Made by a program: the position numbers and the translations under genes | Assembly: GCF_000423505.1 (NCBI RefSeq) | Contig: NZ_AUIC01000003.1 | Span: forward strand, 577,880 to 641,879 | From: Pseudoclavibacter soli DSM 23366 | GTDB lineage: Bacteria; Actinomycetota; Actinomycetes; Actinomycetales; Microbacteriaceae | Reading direction: 5' to 3' | Length of the DNA stretch: 64,000 nucleotides | Shown: piece after piece, positions 9,675 to 17,104 of the stretch | How positions within the stretch are numbered: position 1 is the first letter of the stretch | Layout: the number at the start of each line of letters is the position of its first letter | The notes under the pieces: generated by a model | The model's input: the letters and a program-made list of their open reading frames with translations, nothing else | The model's database searches: none | What the model was told of the DNA's origin: nothing

Positions 9675-11090
9675 GTGGCCACCACCTCCACTCGTCGCAC
9701 ACCGCACCAGCCGAAGACGCGCTCGTCAGCAGCCGTCGAGACGACGAGCACTGACACGCGTTCTGAGATCGCCGACGAGTTCGGCGTTCTGCCCGACACC
9801 GCACAGCGAACCTATGTGCTCGACACCTCGGTGCTGATCAGCGACCCCGACGCCATTTTCAAGTTCGCCGAGCATCAGGTGATCATTCCGATCGTGGTAA
9901 TCACCGAACTCGAGGGCAAACGGCACCACCCTGAGCTCGGGTACTACGCACGCAAGGCGCTGCGCAATCTCGACGCGCTGCGAGATCAGCACGAGCGGCT
10001 CGACATCGCGGTGCCCATCGGCGATGTGGGCGGGTCGCTGCGCATCGAGCTGAATCACTCCAATACGGCAGTGTTGCCGAGCGGATTCCAGTCAGCCGGG
10101 TCGACCAATGACTCGCGTATCCTTGCCGTCGCGCGCAACCTCGCGAACGAGGGCGCGCACGTGACCGTCGTCTCGAAAGACATGCCGATGCGCGTGAAGG
10201 CCTCGGCGCTGGGGCTCGCCGCCGACGAATACCGGGCCGAGCAGGTCTCAGACACCGGCTGGACCGGCATCGCCGAACTGCAGATCAGCGAGCAGCAGAT
10301 GAGCGAGCTCTACGACGACGAGACGGTCGATCTTGATGCGGCCGCCGAGCTGCCGGTGAACACCGGGCTCGTGTTGCAGTCACCGCGCGGGTCGGGCTTG
10401 GGTCGCGTGCTCGCCGACGGACAGGTCAAGGCGATCGCCGGCGACCGCGACGTGTTCGGGGTGCACGGGCGCAGCGCCGAGCAGCGGCTGGCCATCGATC
10501 TGCTGCTCGACCCGAGTGTGGGCATCGTCTCGCTCGGCGGACGGGCGGGCACCGGCAAGTCGGCGCTGGCGCTGGCCGCTGGGCTCGAGGCTGTGCTCGA
10601 GCGCGATCAGCACCGCCGCATCATGGTGTTTCGGCCGCTGTATGCCGTTGGCGGTCAAGAGCTCGGCTATCTGCCCGGCGACCGTGACGAGAAGATGAAC
10701 CCGTGGGGCCAAGCGGTCTATGACACTCTCAGTGCCGTGGTCTCGCCGCAGGTGATGACCGAGATCATCGCGCGAGACCTCATCGAGGTGCTGCCGCTGA
10801 CGCACATCCGCGGCCGGTCGCTGCATGACGCATTCGTGATCGTCGACGAGGCGCAGTCGCTCGAGCGCAACGTGCTGCTGACGGTGCTCAGCCGCATCGG
10901 GCAGAACTCTCGCGTGGTGCTCACACACGACGTCAACCAGCGCGACAACCTGCGCGTGGGGCGCCATGACGGCATCACCTCGGTGGTCGAGAAGCTCAAA
11001 GGTCACCCGCTGTTCGGGCATGTGACGCTCACCCGCAGCGAGCGCAGCCCGATCGCGGCTCTGGTGACCGATCTGCTGGGCGGTATGTAG
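9675..11090 (+). CDS. PIN domain plus PhoH-family ATPase
   Basis: 471 aa fusing two domains. The N-terminal PIN (RNase-like) domain covers about residues 50-190, with acidic residues in [28 protein letters not shown] and VVSKDMPM. The C-terminal PhoH ATPase has Walker A ([11 protein letters not shown]) near residue 293 and Walker B ([12 protein letters not shown]). The family (PhoH2) has RNA helicase/RNase activity in mycobacteria. GTG start with GAGGAG 5 nt upstream. Its TAG is immediately followed by the left inverted repeat of the neighbouring unit. Confidence 0.9.
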   Translation: MATTSTRRTPHQPKTRSSAAVETTSTDTRSEIADEFGVLPDTAQRTYVLDTSVLISDPDAIFKFAEHQVIIPIVVITELEGKRHHPELGYYARKALRNLDALRDQHERLDIAVPIGDVGGSLRIELNHSNTAVLPSGFQSAGSTNDSRILAVARNLANEGAHVTVVSKDMPMRVKASALGLAADEYRAEQVSDTGWTGIAELQISEQQMSELYDDETVDLDAAAELPVNTGLVLQSPRGSGLGRVLADGQVKAIAGDRDVFGVHGRSAEQRLAIDLLLDPSVGIVSLGGRAGTGKSALALAAGLEAVLERDQHRRIMVFRPLYAVGGQELGYLPGDRDEKMNPWGQAVYDTLSAVVSPQVMTEIIARDLIEVLPLTHIRGRSLHDAFVIVDEAQSLERNVLLTVLSRIGQNSRVVLTHDVNQRDNLRVGRHDGITSVVEKLKGHPLFGHVTLTRSERSPIAALVTDLLGGM

Positions 11091-11180
11091 CCCGGGCTGC
11101 GCCATAGGGGTGAAAGCCTGCCGTAGGGGTGAGCCTGCTTCACCCCTACGGCACAAACCCGCGATCTTTCACCCCTACGG
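11091..11180 (+). repeat. Left 90-bp inverted repeat arm
   Basis: Contains nested TAGGGGTGA/TCACCCCTA palindromes, including a perfect 13-bp stem (11120-11132 with 11140-11152). It starts on the base after the phoH stop and could also act as its terminator. Confidence 0.75.
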
Positions 11181-11323
11181 CACGCTGTGCCTCAGTGCTG
11201 GCCAGATGTATGGCTGAGGTGCGGCCCGCCACCGTTTCTGCACAGGCGACATTTTCTCCGAATCTGTCCACATACTGCCCGCCCCACTCGCCTCGGCACG
11301 CTCGACTCGGCGAGCCTGTTCTC

Positions 11324-12211
11324 ATGCAAGAAGTGCTGAACCGCATCCCCACTGGAGTCGTCACGCCAGCCTGGCTCGACCAGCACGGCGCAGACCGCGC
11401 AGTCATCTCACGCGTGCTGCGTCGCGGCATGCTCAGCCAGCTTCGCCGAGGCTGGTACGCCACCCCCGAAGCCGACCCAGACGTCGTGCGCGCCATCAGA
11501 TTCGGCGGAGCTCTCTCTGGCCCGCATGCTCTGCGCCGCCACGGCGCTTGGGTGCCACCGGGCGCACAGCTGCAGATCGTTCGGTTCTCGCATCACCCAA
11601 CCCGCGGATCGCTGCTGGCACAAGCGCACAATGCGCGCGTGCACGAAGAATACGGCCGAGCCATGCGAGCGGTAGCCCCGTTTGGTGTGGCCCCGTGGCG
11701 CATGGCGCTGCAGCACTGCGTCAGAACCCTCGACCTCCCCGACGCCGTGGTTGTGGCCGACGGAATGCTCCATGCCGCTCGAGCGCAAACCCTCGCCCCG
11801 CACGACCACCTCGACGAGCAGCTCATCCGTGAAGCGTTGCAGGCCACCGCTCGAGGCCGCAAGATCGAATCTCTCACCGATGCCGACTCCGAGTCCATCA
11901 TCGAGTCATACCCGAGGGTCTGGCTCACCCTTCGCGGGTATCGGGTCAAAATCCAGTTCCGGCTGCACAGCAACGAGCGCGTCGACATCGTCATCGAAGA
12001 CCTCATCGCCCTCGAACTTGACGGCCGTCACCATGGCGACCCTCTGCAATACCTCAAAGACCATGCCAAGGCGGCCCGAACCGCGATCGCCGGCCTCATC
12101 CCCTTGCGCTTCTCATATCAGCAGGTCATCGAGCACTGGGATCTGGTGCTCGAAGCCATCGAAACCCTGCTCGCCCGGTTCTGCCCCGGTCTGCTGCTGC
12201 GCACCGCCTAG
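11324..12211 (+). CDS. AbiEi-like winged-helix protein with DUF559/Vsr-like nuclease domain
   Basis: 295 aa. The N-terminal part resembles the AbiEi antitoxin winged helix (VTPAWLDQHGADRAVISRVLRRGMLSQLRRGWYA). The middle carries the usual GGALSGPHALRRHGAWVPPG stretch. The C-terminal ~100 residues look like a DUF559 PD-(D/E)XK nuclease: Glu in SIIESY, Asp in ERVDIVIEDL and ALELDGRHH. Such proteins are common and multicopy in actinobacteria and usually lack an AbiEii toxin partner, as here. ATG at 11324; the frame extends upstream to 11129 but that part enters the left repeat. Function unproven. Confidence 0.75.
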   Translation: MQEVLNRIPTGVVTPAWLDQHGADRAVISRVLRRGMLSQLRRGWYATPEADPDVVRAIRFGGALSGPHALRRHGAWVPPGAQLQIVRFSHHPTRGSLLAQAHNARVHEEYGRAMRAVAPFGVAPWRMALQHCVRTLDLPDAVVVADGMLHAARAQTLAPHDHLDEQLIREALQATARGRKIESLTDADSESIIESYPRVWLTLRGYRVKIQFRLHSNERVDIVIEDLIALELDGRHHGDPLQYLKDHAKAARTAIAGLIPLRFSYQQVIEHWDLVLEAIETLLARFCPGLLLRTA

Positions 12212-12337
12212 GGGCTGGTCGCAGATATGGCAGGCGCATGCCGCGCCGGTCTGTTACCACAGGGTCTGACCTGACTCTTCCGAGCCACCCCACCCTCAGC
12301 TGGACTACCAGCCTGCTTTGTCCCATCTCTGGCACCC

Positions 12338-12427
12338 CCGTAGGGGTGAAGAATCGCGGATTTATGCCATAGGGGTGAAGCACACTCACCCCTACGGCAG
12401 GCTTTCACCCCTGCGGCGCACCCCGGG
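12338..12427 (-). repeat. Right 90-bp inverted repeat arm
   Basis: Reverse complement of the left arm at 80 of 90 positions. It ends 19 bp before the ychF start, abutting the ychF -10 box. Confidence 0.75.
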
Positions 12428-12432
12428 CAAGC

Positions 12433-12438
12433 TAGACT
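12433..12438 (+). promoter_or_regulatory. -10 box of a probable leaderless ychF promoter
   Basis: TAGACT lies 8 nt before the GTG at 12447, and no ribosome site is visible between them, consistent with a leaderless mRNA. Confidence 0.4.
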
Positions 12439-12446
12439 TGTCCCTC

Positions 12447-13523
12447 GTGGCGCTGACTATCGGAATCGTGGGACTCCCCAATGTGGGCAAGTCGACCCTC
12501 TTCAATGCACTGACCAAGAACTCCGTGCTCGCGGCGAACTATCCGTTCGCCACCATCGAGCCGAACGTGGGGGTGGTCAGCCTCCCCGACAAGCGCCTCA
12601 ACCGCCTCGCCGAAATCTTCGGCAGCGAGCGAATTCTGCCCGCGCCGGTGTCTTTCGTCGACATCGCCGGCATCGTCAAGGGCGCCAGCGAGGGCGAGGG
12701 GCTGGGCAACCAGTTCCTGGCGAACATCCGCGAGGCCGACGCGATCGCCCTCGTCAGCCGCGGCTTCAGCGACCCCGACGTCGTGCACGTCGACGGTTCG
12801 GTGGATGCCGGACGCGACATTGACACCATTCTCACCGAGCTCGTGCTCGCTGACCTGCAGACTCTCGACAAGGCCATCACCCGCTACGAGAAAGAGGTGA
12901 AGGGCCGCAAGATCGACAAGTCTGTACTCGACACCGCGCTGGCAGCTAAAGCACACCTCGACGAGGGCAAGCCCCTGTCGACAGCGACTGGCCTCGACCT
13001 CGACCAGCTCAAAGAGCTCGGCCTGCTCACCTCGAAGCCCATTGTCTACGTGTTCAACGTGGATGAATCGGTGCTGACCTCTGCCGAACGTCGCGCCGAA
13101 CTCGAAGCGCTGGTCGCCCCGGCAAAGGCGATCTTCCTTGACGCCAAGACCGAGAGCGAGCTCATCGACCTCGAGCCTGAGGAGGCACAGGAACTGTTGG
13201 CCAGCCTCGGTCAAGAAGAATCCGGCCTCGACCAGCTGGCCCGCATCGGCTTCGAAGCACTCGGCCTGCAGACGTATCTCACCGCTGGCCCCAAAGAGGC
13301 TCGCGCCTGGACGATTCACAAAGGCTGGACCGCGCCCCAGGCAGCAGGTGTGATTCACACCGACTTCGAGAAGGGCTTCATCAAGGCCGAGGTCGTCTCG
13401 TTCCATGACCTCGACGCCGCTGGCTCGCACAACGAGGCGAAGGCCCAAGGCAAGGTGCGCATGGAGGGCAAAGACTACGTCATGCAAGACGGCGACGTGG
13501 TCGAGTTTCGGTTTAACGTATAG
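12447..13523 (+). CDS. ychF: Redox-regulated ATPase/GTPase YchF (OLA1 family)
   Basis: 358 aa, universally conserved Obg-related P-loop NTPase that binds ATP and associates with ribosomes. Visible: G1 GLPNVGKSTLFNAL at residues 8-21, the switch and PFATIEPNVG stretch, G3 DIAGIVKGASEGEGLGNQFL, G4 region FNVDE, and the C-terminal TGS-like domain (YLTAGPKEARAWTIHKGWTAPQAAGVIHTDFEKGFI ... VMQDGDVVEFRFNV, read in pieces). The GTG at 12447 gives the canonical MALTIGIVGLPNVGKS start; upstream frame lies in the inverted repeat. Confidence 0.95.
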   Translation: MALTIGIVGLPNVGKSTLFNALTKNSVLAANYPFATIEPNVGVVSLPDKRLNRLAEIFGSERILPAPVSFVDIAGIVKGASEGEGLGNQFLANIREADAIALVSRGFSDPDVVHVDGSVDAGRDIDTILTELVLADLQTLDKAITRYEKEVKGRKIDKSVLDTALAAKAHLDEGKPLSTATGLDLDQLKELGLLTSKPIVYVFNVDESVLTSAERRAELEALVAPAKAIFLDAKTESELIDLEPEEAQELLASLGQEESGLDQLARIGFEALGLQTYLTAGPKEARAWTIHKGWTAPQAAGVIHTDFEKGFIKAEVVSFHDLDAAGSHNEAKAQGKVRMEGKDYVMQDGDVVEFRFNV

Positions 13524-13556
13524 CGTTATTGACACGTTCCGTTATGTGCCGGCGGT

Positions 13557-13825
13557 GTGATCAGATCGTTCGGCAGCAAAGACATCGAGTTGCTGTGGCG
13601 TCAGGAGCGAGTGCCGTCCCTCGATCCGCGGATTCAGCGGGTGGCGTAGCGCAAGCTTCGTCAGGTGGGATCCGCGGTGGTGGTCGACGACAGCTCCCCT
13701 GACAGCCGGCTCGAGCTGCTCAAGGGTGGCCGAGTTGAACAGCCAGCATCGACGAACAATGGCGCATCTGCTTCATATGGACGGACACCGGCCCGGAGGA
13801 GTTGGAGATTGTTGACTACCACTGA
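13557..13825 (+). pseudogene. Broken higB-type toxin
   Basis: Starts VIRSFGSKDIELLWRQERVP, a typical HigB/RelE-superfamily start. It meets an in-frame TAG near residue 31, continues with RKLRQVGSAVVVDD and LELLKGG, and then shifts frame. The second frame restores the family C-terminus QWRICFIWTDTGPEELEIVD ending YH at a TGA (13823-13825). One nonsense mutation and at least one frameshift make it inactive. HigB toxins cut mRNA on the ribosome. The higA remnant overlaps its end. Confidence 0.85.
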
Positions 13826-13966
13826 CAAACCTACGCCGATCCATCCCGGTGAGGTTCTCATGAAGTACTTCGGCACGTCCGTGCAGTTCTGGCTCAATCT
13901 GCAGAGCCACTACGAGCTCGACTGCGCCGAGGATGCCTCCGGTGAGCAGATCGTGCAGATCACCCC
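13812..13966 (+). pseudogene. higA antitoxin remnant lacking its HTH
   Basis: TTG-started frame TTTDKPTPIHPGEVLM runs directly into KYFGTSVQFWLNLQSHYELD. In complete HigA proteins about 40 residues, holding the helix-turn-helix, separate these two motifs, so an in-frame internal deletion has removed the DNA-binding part. The tail EDASGEQIVQITP is normal, then joins a yoeB fragment. The protein could not repress its operon. Confidence 0.85.
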
Positions 13967-14046
13967 GCATCACCAACGAGCACCGGCTGGTGTACCTCGT
14001 GAACGGCGACGACCTCGTGATCTTCCAGGCGCGCTACCACTACTGA
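13966..14046 (+). pseudogene. C-terminal tail of a YoeB/Txe-type toxin
   Basis: In a frame different from higA, 26 residues RITNEHRLVYLVNGDDLVIF... end in ARYHY and a TGA. This is the diagnostic YoeB C-terminus, including the catalytic His region of the family. The rest of the gene is absent. The join to higA is a deletion or recombination scar. It overlaps the end of the Pr6Pr gene by 7 bp. Confidence 0.85.
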
Positions 14047-14783
14047 GCTGGCTGGGGGCTCCCCGCCGCCCGCCGACCGCGCCACCGATCCAGCGCGATG
14101 GCCGCGAGGCCCAGCACCACGATGCCCGCCGCGAGCGCGGCCACGTTGAGCACCACCTGCCCCACACCGAGCGAGTCGACATCGAGAAACGGATACGGCG
14201 CCCGCGAGGTGCGCGCCATGCCGCCAGCCGCACCAGCCGCACCAGCAGCTCCAGCGCCGGCGCCATCAGGCGCGATACCAGCCCCACCGCCGAGGCTGCC
14301 GCCGGCCGCGAGCACCACGGCGAACTCGACCAGGTAGAGCATCGGCGCGATCAGCCACAGCAGCGCGTCGCGCCAGCGCAGCCGCCCGGGAGCGTCGAAG
14401 AGCACCCAGTCGGCAACGGCCATCAACGGCACCACCACGTGCAGGCCCAGCAGGGAGGCATCGGCCGCCGACCCGAAGCTCACCGACATGTGCAGCACCA
14501 GCCAGGCCACCAGGAACGTGATGGTCACCGCCATCGTCGCAATGCCCTTGACCACGGGCGCGAACGGCTGGCCGACCGCATCCCGCCCGGCCCACAGTCG
14601 CACGGTGGCGACGGTGAAGTACAGCGTGCACAGGATGTTGCTCTGCGTGGTGAACATCTCGAGCGCGCTCCACGACGCACGGCCGTCGAGCAGCCCGGTC
14701 GTGGCGATGATCGAGACCCAGCCGATCAGGCTGAGCAGACTCTTGTACACGGCGGAGGCAGGACGGCTGGCGATGAGCGGCAT
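14040..14783 (-). CDS. Pr6Pr family membrane protein
   Basis: 247 aa integral membrane protein with about six hydrophobic segments and the Pr6Pr/FAR-17a-like pattern: FTTQSNILCTLYF, W.AGR, FLVAWLVLHMSV, GLHVVVPLMAVADWVLFD, then PYPFLDVDSLGVGQV. A low-complexity Gly/Ala stretch lies in a loop at about residues 160-190. Function unknown. ATG at 14783 sets the N-terminus; an alternative is the Met before ASRP. It is convergent with the decayed TA genes. Confidence 0.75.
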   Translation of the reverse strand: MPLIASRPASAVYKSLLSLIGWVSIIATTGLLDGRASWSALEMFTTQSNILCTLYFTVATVRLWAGRDAVGQPFAPVVKGIATMAVTITFLVAWLVLHMSVSFGSAADASLLGLHVVVPLMAVADWVLFDAPGRLRWRDALLWLIAPMLYLVEFAVVLAAGGSLGGGAGIAPDGAGAGAAGAAGAAGGMARTSRAPYPFLDVDSLGVGQVVLNVAALAAGIVVLGLAAIALDRWRGRRAAGSPQPAQ

Positions 14784-14863
14784 TTCACCGACACTACCGC
14801 TCGCACCTGTGCATCACCGAGCAGTCTGGTGCCGACTAGCACGCCCCCGTCGCCTCTGCCACC

Positions 14864-15502
14864 ATGGATGCCATGCCACAGCCGCAGAACACCAGCCGCA
14901 CCGACTCCCAAGACGGCCTCGTCGTCGGCTCCGACGGGCTGGCCCGCCCGACTTGGGCGGCGAGCGACCCGCTGCTGCGCGAGTACTACGACACGGAGTG
15001 GGGACTGCCCGTGCGCGATGAGCAGGGTGTGTACGAGCGCCTCACGCTGGAGGCGTTTCAGGCCGGCCTGTCGTGGGCGACCATCCTGCGCAAGCGCCCC
15101 GCGTTTCGCGAGGCCTTCGCCGGGTTCTCCCCCGATCGGGTGGCCTGCTACGACGAGGCCGCTGTCGACCGTCTGCTCGCGAACCCCGGCATCGTGCGCA
15201 ATCGCGCGAAGATCCTTGCGGCGATCACCAACGCCCGGGCCACGGTGCGCCTGCGCGATCGTGGTGGGCTGGCCGCGCTCGTCTGGTCGTTCCGGCCCGA
15301 CGACACTCCGCGACCGCGCACCCAGGCCGAGGTGCCGACGCGTTCCCCCGAGTCTGCCGCGCTGGCCCGCGCGCTGCGGGCCGAGGGCTTCGTGTTCGTG
15401 GGGCCGACCACCATGTTCGCGCTGATGGAGGCGATCGGCATCGTCGACACCCATCTGCTGGGCTCTCACCGGCGTGGCTGCTCCGGGCTCTGGCCCGAGT
15501 GA
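14864..15502 (+). CDS. tag: DNA-3-methyladenine glycosylase I-like protein
   Basis: 212 aa of the Tag family, base-excision enzymes removing 3-methyladenine. Recognisable: REYYDTEWGLPVRD, LTLEAFQAGLSWATILRKR, NPGIVRNRAKILAAI and GFVFVGPTTMFALMEAIGIV. Compared with E. coli Tag, the zinc ligands Cys4 and His17 are replaced (Pro/Thr and Tyr), and the final Cys aligns with Ser (HLLGSH), leaving only the C-terminal His. The zinc snap is therefore probably missing. Start ATG at 14864, or 14873. Confidence 0.85.
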   Translation: MDAMPQPQNTSRTDSQDGLVVGSDGLARPTWAASDPLLREYYDTEWGLPVRDEQGVYERLTLEAFQAGLSWATILRKRPAFREAFAGFSPDRVACYDEAAVDRLLANPGIVRNRAKILAAITNARATVRLRDRGGLAALVWSFRPDDTPRPRTQAEVPTRSPESAALARALRAEGFVFVGPTTMFALMEAIGIVDTHLLGSHRRGCSGLWPE

Positions 15503-15512
15503 ACGGAGCCGC

Positions 15513-16922
15513 TCAGCGGGCGGTCTCGCGCCCGGGTCGGATCAGCAGCGCCGCCGTGAGGAACGCCAGCGCCATGAACCCTCCCGCGGCAAGAAACACC
15601 AAGCTGTACGCATGCGTGAGCGAGTCAGCCATCGGCACCGCGGGGTCGGCGGCCGCCAGCACACGGGCGGCGATCACCGAGTACACCGACAGCCCGATCG
15701 ACCCGCCGATCTGCATCGATGAGTTCACCAGGGCCGAGGCCGCCCCGGCATCGTGCGGCGCCACTCCGGTGAGCGCCACGTTCTGCAGGGGCACGAAGAT
15801 GAATCCCATGCCGATGCCGATCAGCAGCAGGGAGGGCATCACCTGCGTCCAGTAGCTGGCCTCGGGCGTGATGCGCGCCCACAGCAGCACGAGCCCTGTC
15901 GCCACCACGAGTGGCCCGATCATCAGAAAACGACGCGCCCCCAGGCGCCCGATCAACCGGGTCAGCAGGGGCGTCGAGGCGAGCGTGGTGCCCGACATGG
16001 CGATGGTGGCCAGCCCCGTCTGCAACGGAGAAAACTCGAGTACTCCCTGCAGGTAGAGCGTGATGAACAGCATCGAACCGATCAGCACGGTGCCGACGAT
16101 GCCCTGCACGATGAATGCGCCGGCACGGGTGGCATCGGTCACGATGCGCAGCGGCAGCAGTGGATTCTCGACCCTCGCCTCGATGACCACGAACACGCCG
16201 ATGAGCACGAGACCGGCCCCCAGAAACCCGAGGGTGCCCCAATCGGTCCAGCTGCTCTCGGCCAACGTGAACCCATACACGAGCGACCCCAGACCGAGCG
16301 AGATCACAAGCGCACCCCACAAGTCGTAGCGGTGGCTGCCCTCGGCCCGGCTCTCCTTGACCAGGGTGAGCCCGCCGATCACTCCGATCACGGCGAAGAT
16401 CACGTTGACCAGCAGGCACCAGCGCCACGAGACGAACTGCGTCAGCGCACCGCCGAGCAGCAGCCCGACCGCCGCCCCACTGCCGGCCACCGCCCCGAAC
16501 ACCGCGAACGCGATTTGCCGCGACCGGCCACTCGGAAACGTCACCGTCAGCAGTGCGAGTGCCGCGGGGGCGAGCAGCGCCGCGAACATCCCCTGCAACC
16601 CACGCGCGGCGATGAGCTCGCCCGCACTCTGAGAGAAACCGCCGAACGCCGAGGCCGCGGCGAACCCGACCATGCCGACCAAGAAGGAGCGCTTGCGCCC
16701 CCAGTAGTCGGCGATGCGCCCGCCGAGCAGCAGCAGCGCGCCAAATACCAGCGCATAGGCCGTGACCACCCACTGCCGCTGCAGGTCGGTGAGCCCGAGC
16801 TCGGCCTGGGCATGCGGCAGCGCGATGTTGACGATGGTGCCGTCGAGCACCACCATCAGCTGCGTCATCGCGATCACCGCCAACGGCAGCCAGCGCGAGC
16901 GAGCGTCAGACACGTCAGTCAT
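15513..16922 (-). CDS. MFS multidrug exporter, DHA2 (14-TMS, EmrB/QacA-like)
   Basis: 469 aa with about 14 hydrophobic helices. Motif A region (LLLGGRIADYWGRKRSFLVG) and the DHA2 motif D1 (QLMVVLDGTIVNIALP) near the N-terminus are clear, and motif C-like GAVAGSGAAVG is visible. It should pump drugs or other hydrophobic solutes out using proton motive force; substrate unknown. The ATG at 16922 fits the family start MTDVSDARSRWLPL; the frame is open to 17057 without support. Convergent with tag. Confidence 0.9.
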   Translation of the reverse strand: MTDVSDARSRWLPLAVIAMTQLMVVLDGTIVNIALPHAQAELGLTDLQRQWVVTAYALVFGALLLLGGRIADYWGRKRSFLVGMVGFAAASAFGGFSQSAGELIAARGLQGMFAALLAPAALALLTVTFPSGRSRQIAFAVFGAVAGSGAAVGLLLGGALTQFVSWRWCLLVNVIFAVIGVIGGLTLVKESRAEGSHRYDLWGALVISLGLGSLVYGFTLAESSWTDWGTLGFLGAGLVLIGVFVVIEARVENPLLPLRIVTDATRAGAFIVQGIVGTVLIGSMLFITLYLQGVLEFSPLQTGLATIAMSGTTLASTPLLTRLIGRLGARRFLMIGPLVVATGLVLLWARITPEASYWTQVMPSLLLIGIGMGFIFVPLQNVALTGVAPHDAGAASALVNSSMQIGGSIGLSVYSVIAARVLAAADPAVPMADSLTHAYSLVFLAAGGFMALAFLTAALLIRPGRETAR

Positions 16923-17104
16923 GAAGAGCCTCCGGGGATTGCGAGATGCGTGCGCTGGAGGTTTCCAGCCTCGGACCGCGTCGAAATGCGTCTGGCCACT
17001 CGAGCCGACCGGCCCGACAGGAGCCGTCAGTCTATCACCGCCCAGACCGTATATCACCGCGTCATGAGCCCGCTCTCTGCCCCCATTCTCGATAGGCTGA
17101 GAAC

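Larger units (their letters stand above)
11091..12427. mobile_element. Candidate mobile unit: AbiEi/DUF559-like gene between 90-bp inverted repeats
   Basis: Two 90-bp arms (11091-11180 and 12338-12427, inverted) agree at 80 of 90 positions without gaps by my own alignment. They enclose a single gene. The outer six bases on both sides are CCCGGG, which could be a target duplication but is a palindrome. No transposase is present, so mobility would have to come in trans. The unit fills the phoH-ychF gap exactly. Confidence 0.5.

Noticed and set aside
11091..11180. Left arm as a CRISPR-like repeat
   Set aside because: The TAGGGGTGA motifs alternate in orientation with irregular spacing and no spacers; this is an inverted repeat structure.
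13665..15425. 586-residue open frame on the plus strand
   Set aside because: Only its first part is real (higB/higA remnants); the rest is antisense to the Pr6Pr gene and an off-frame shadow of tag.
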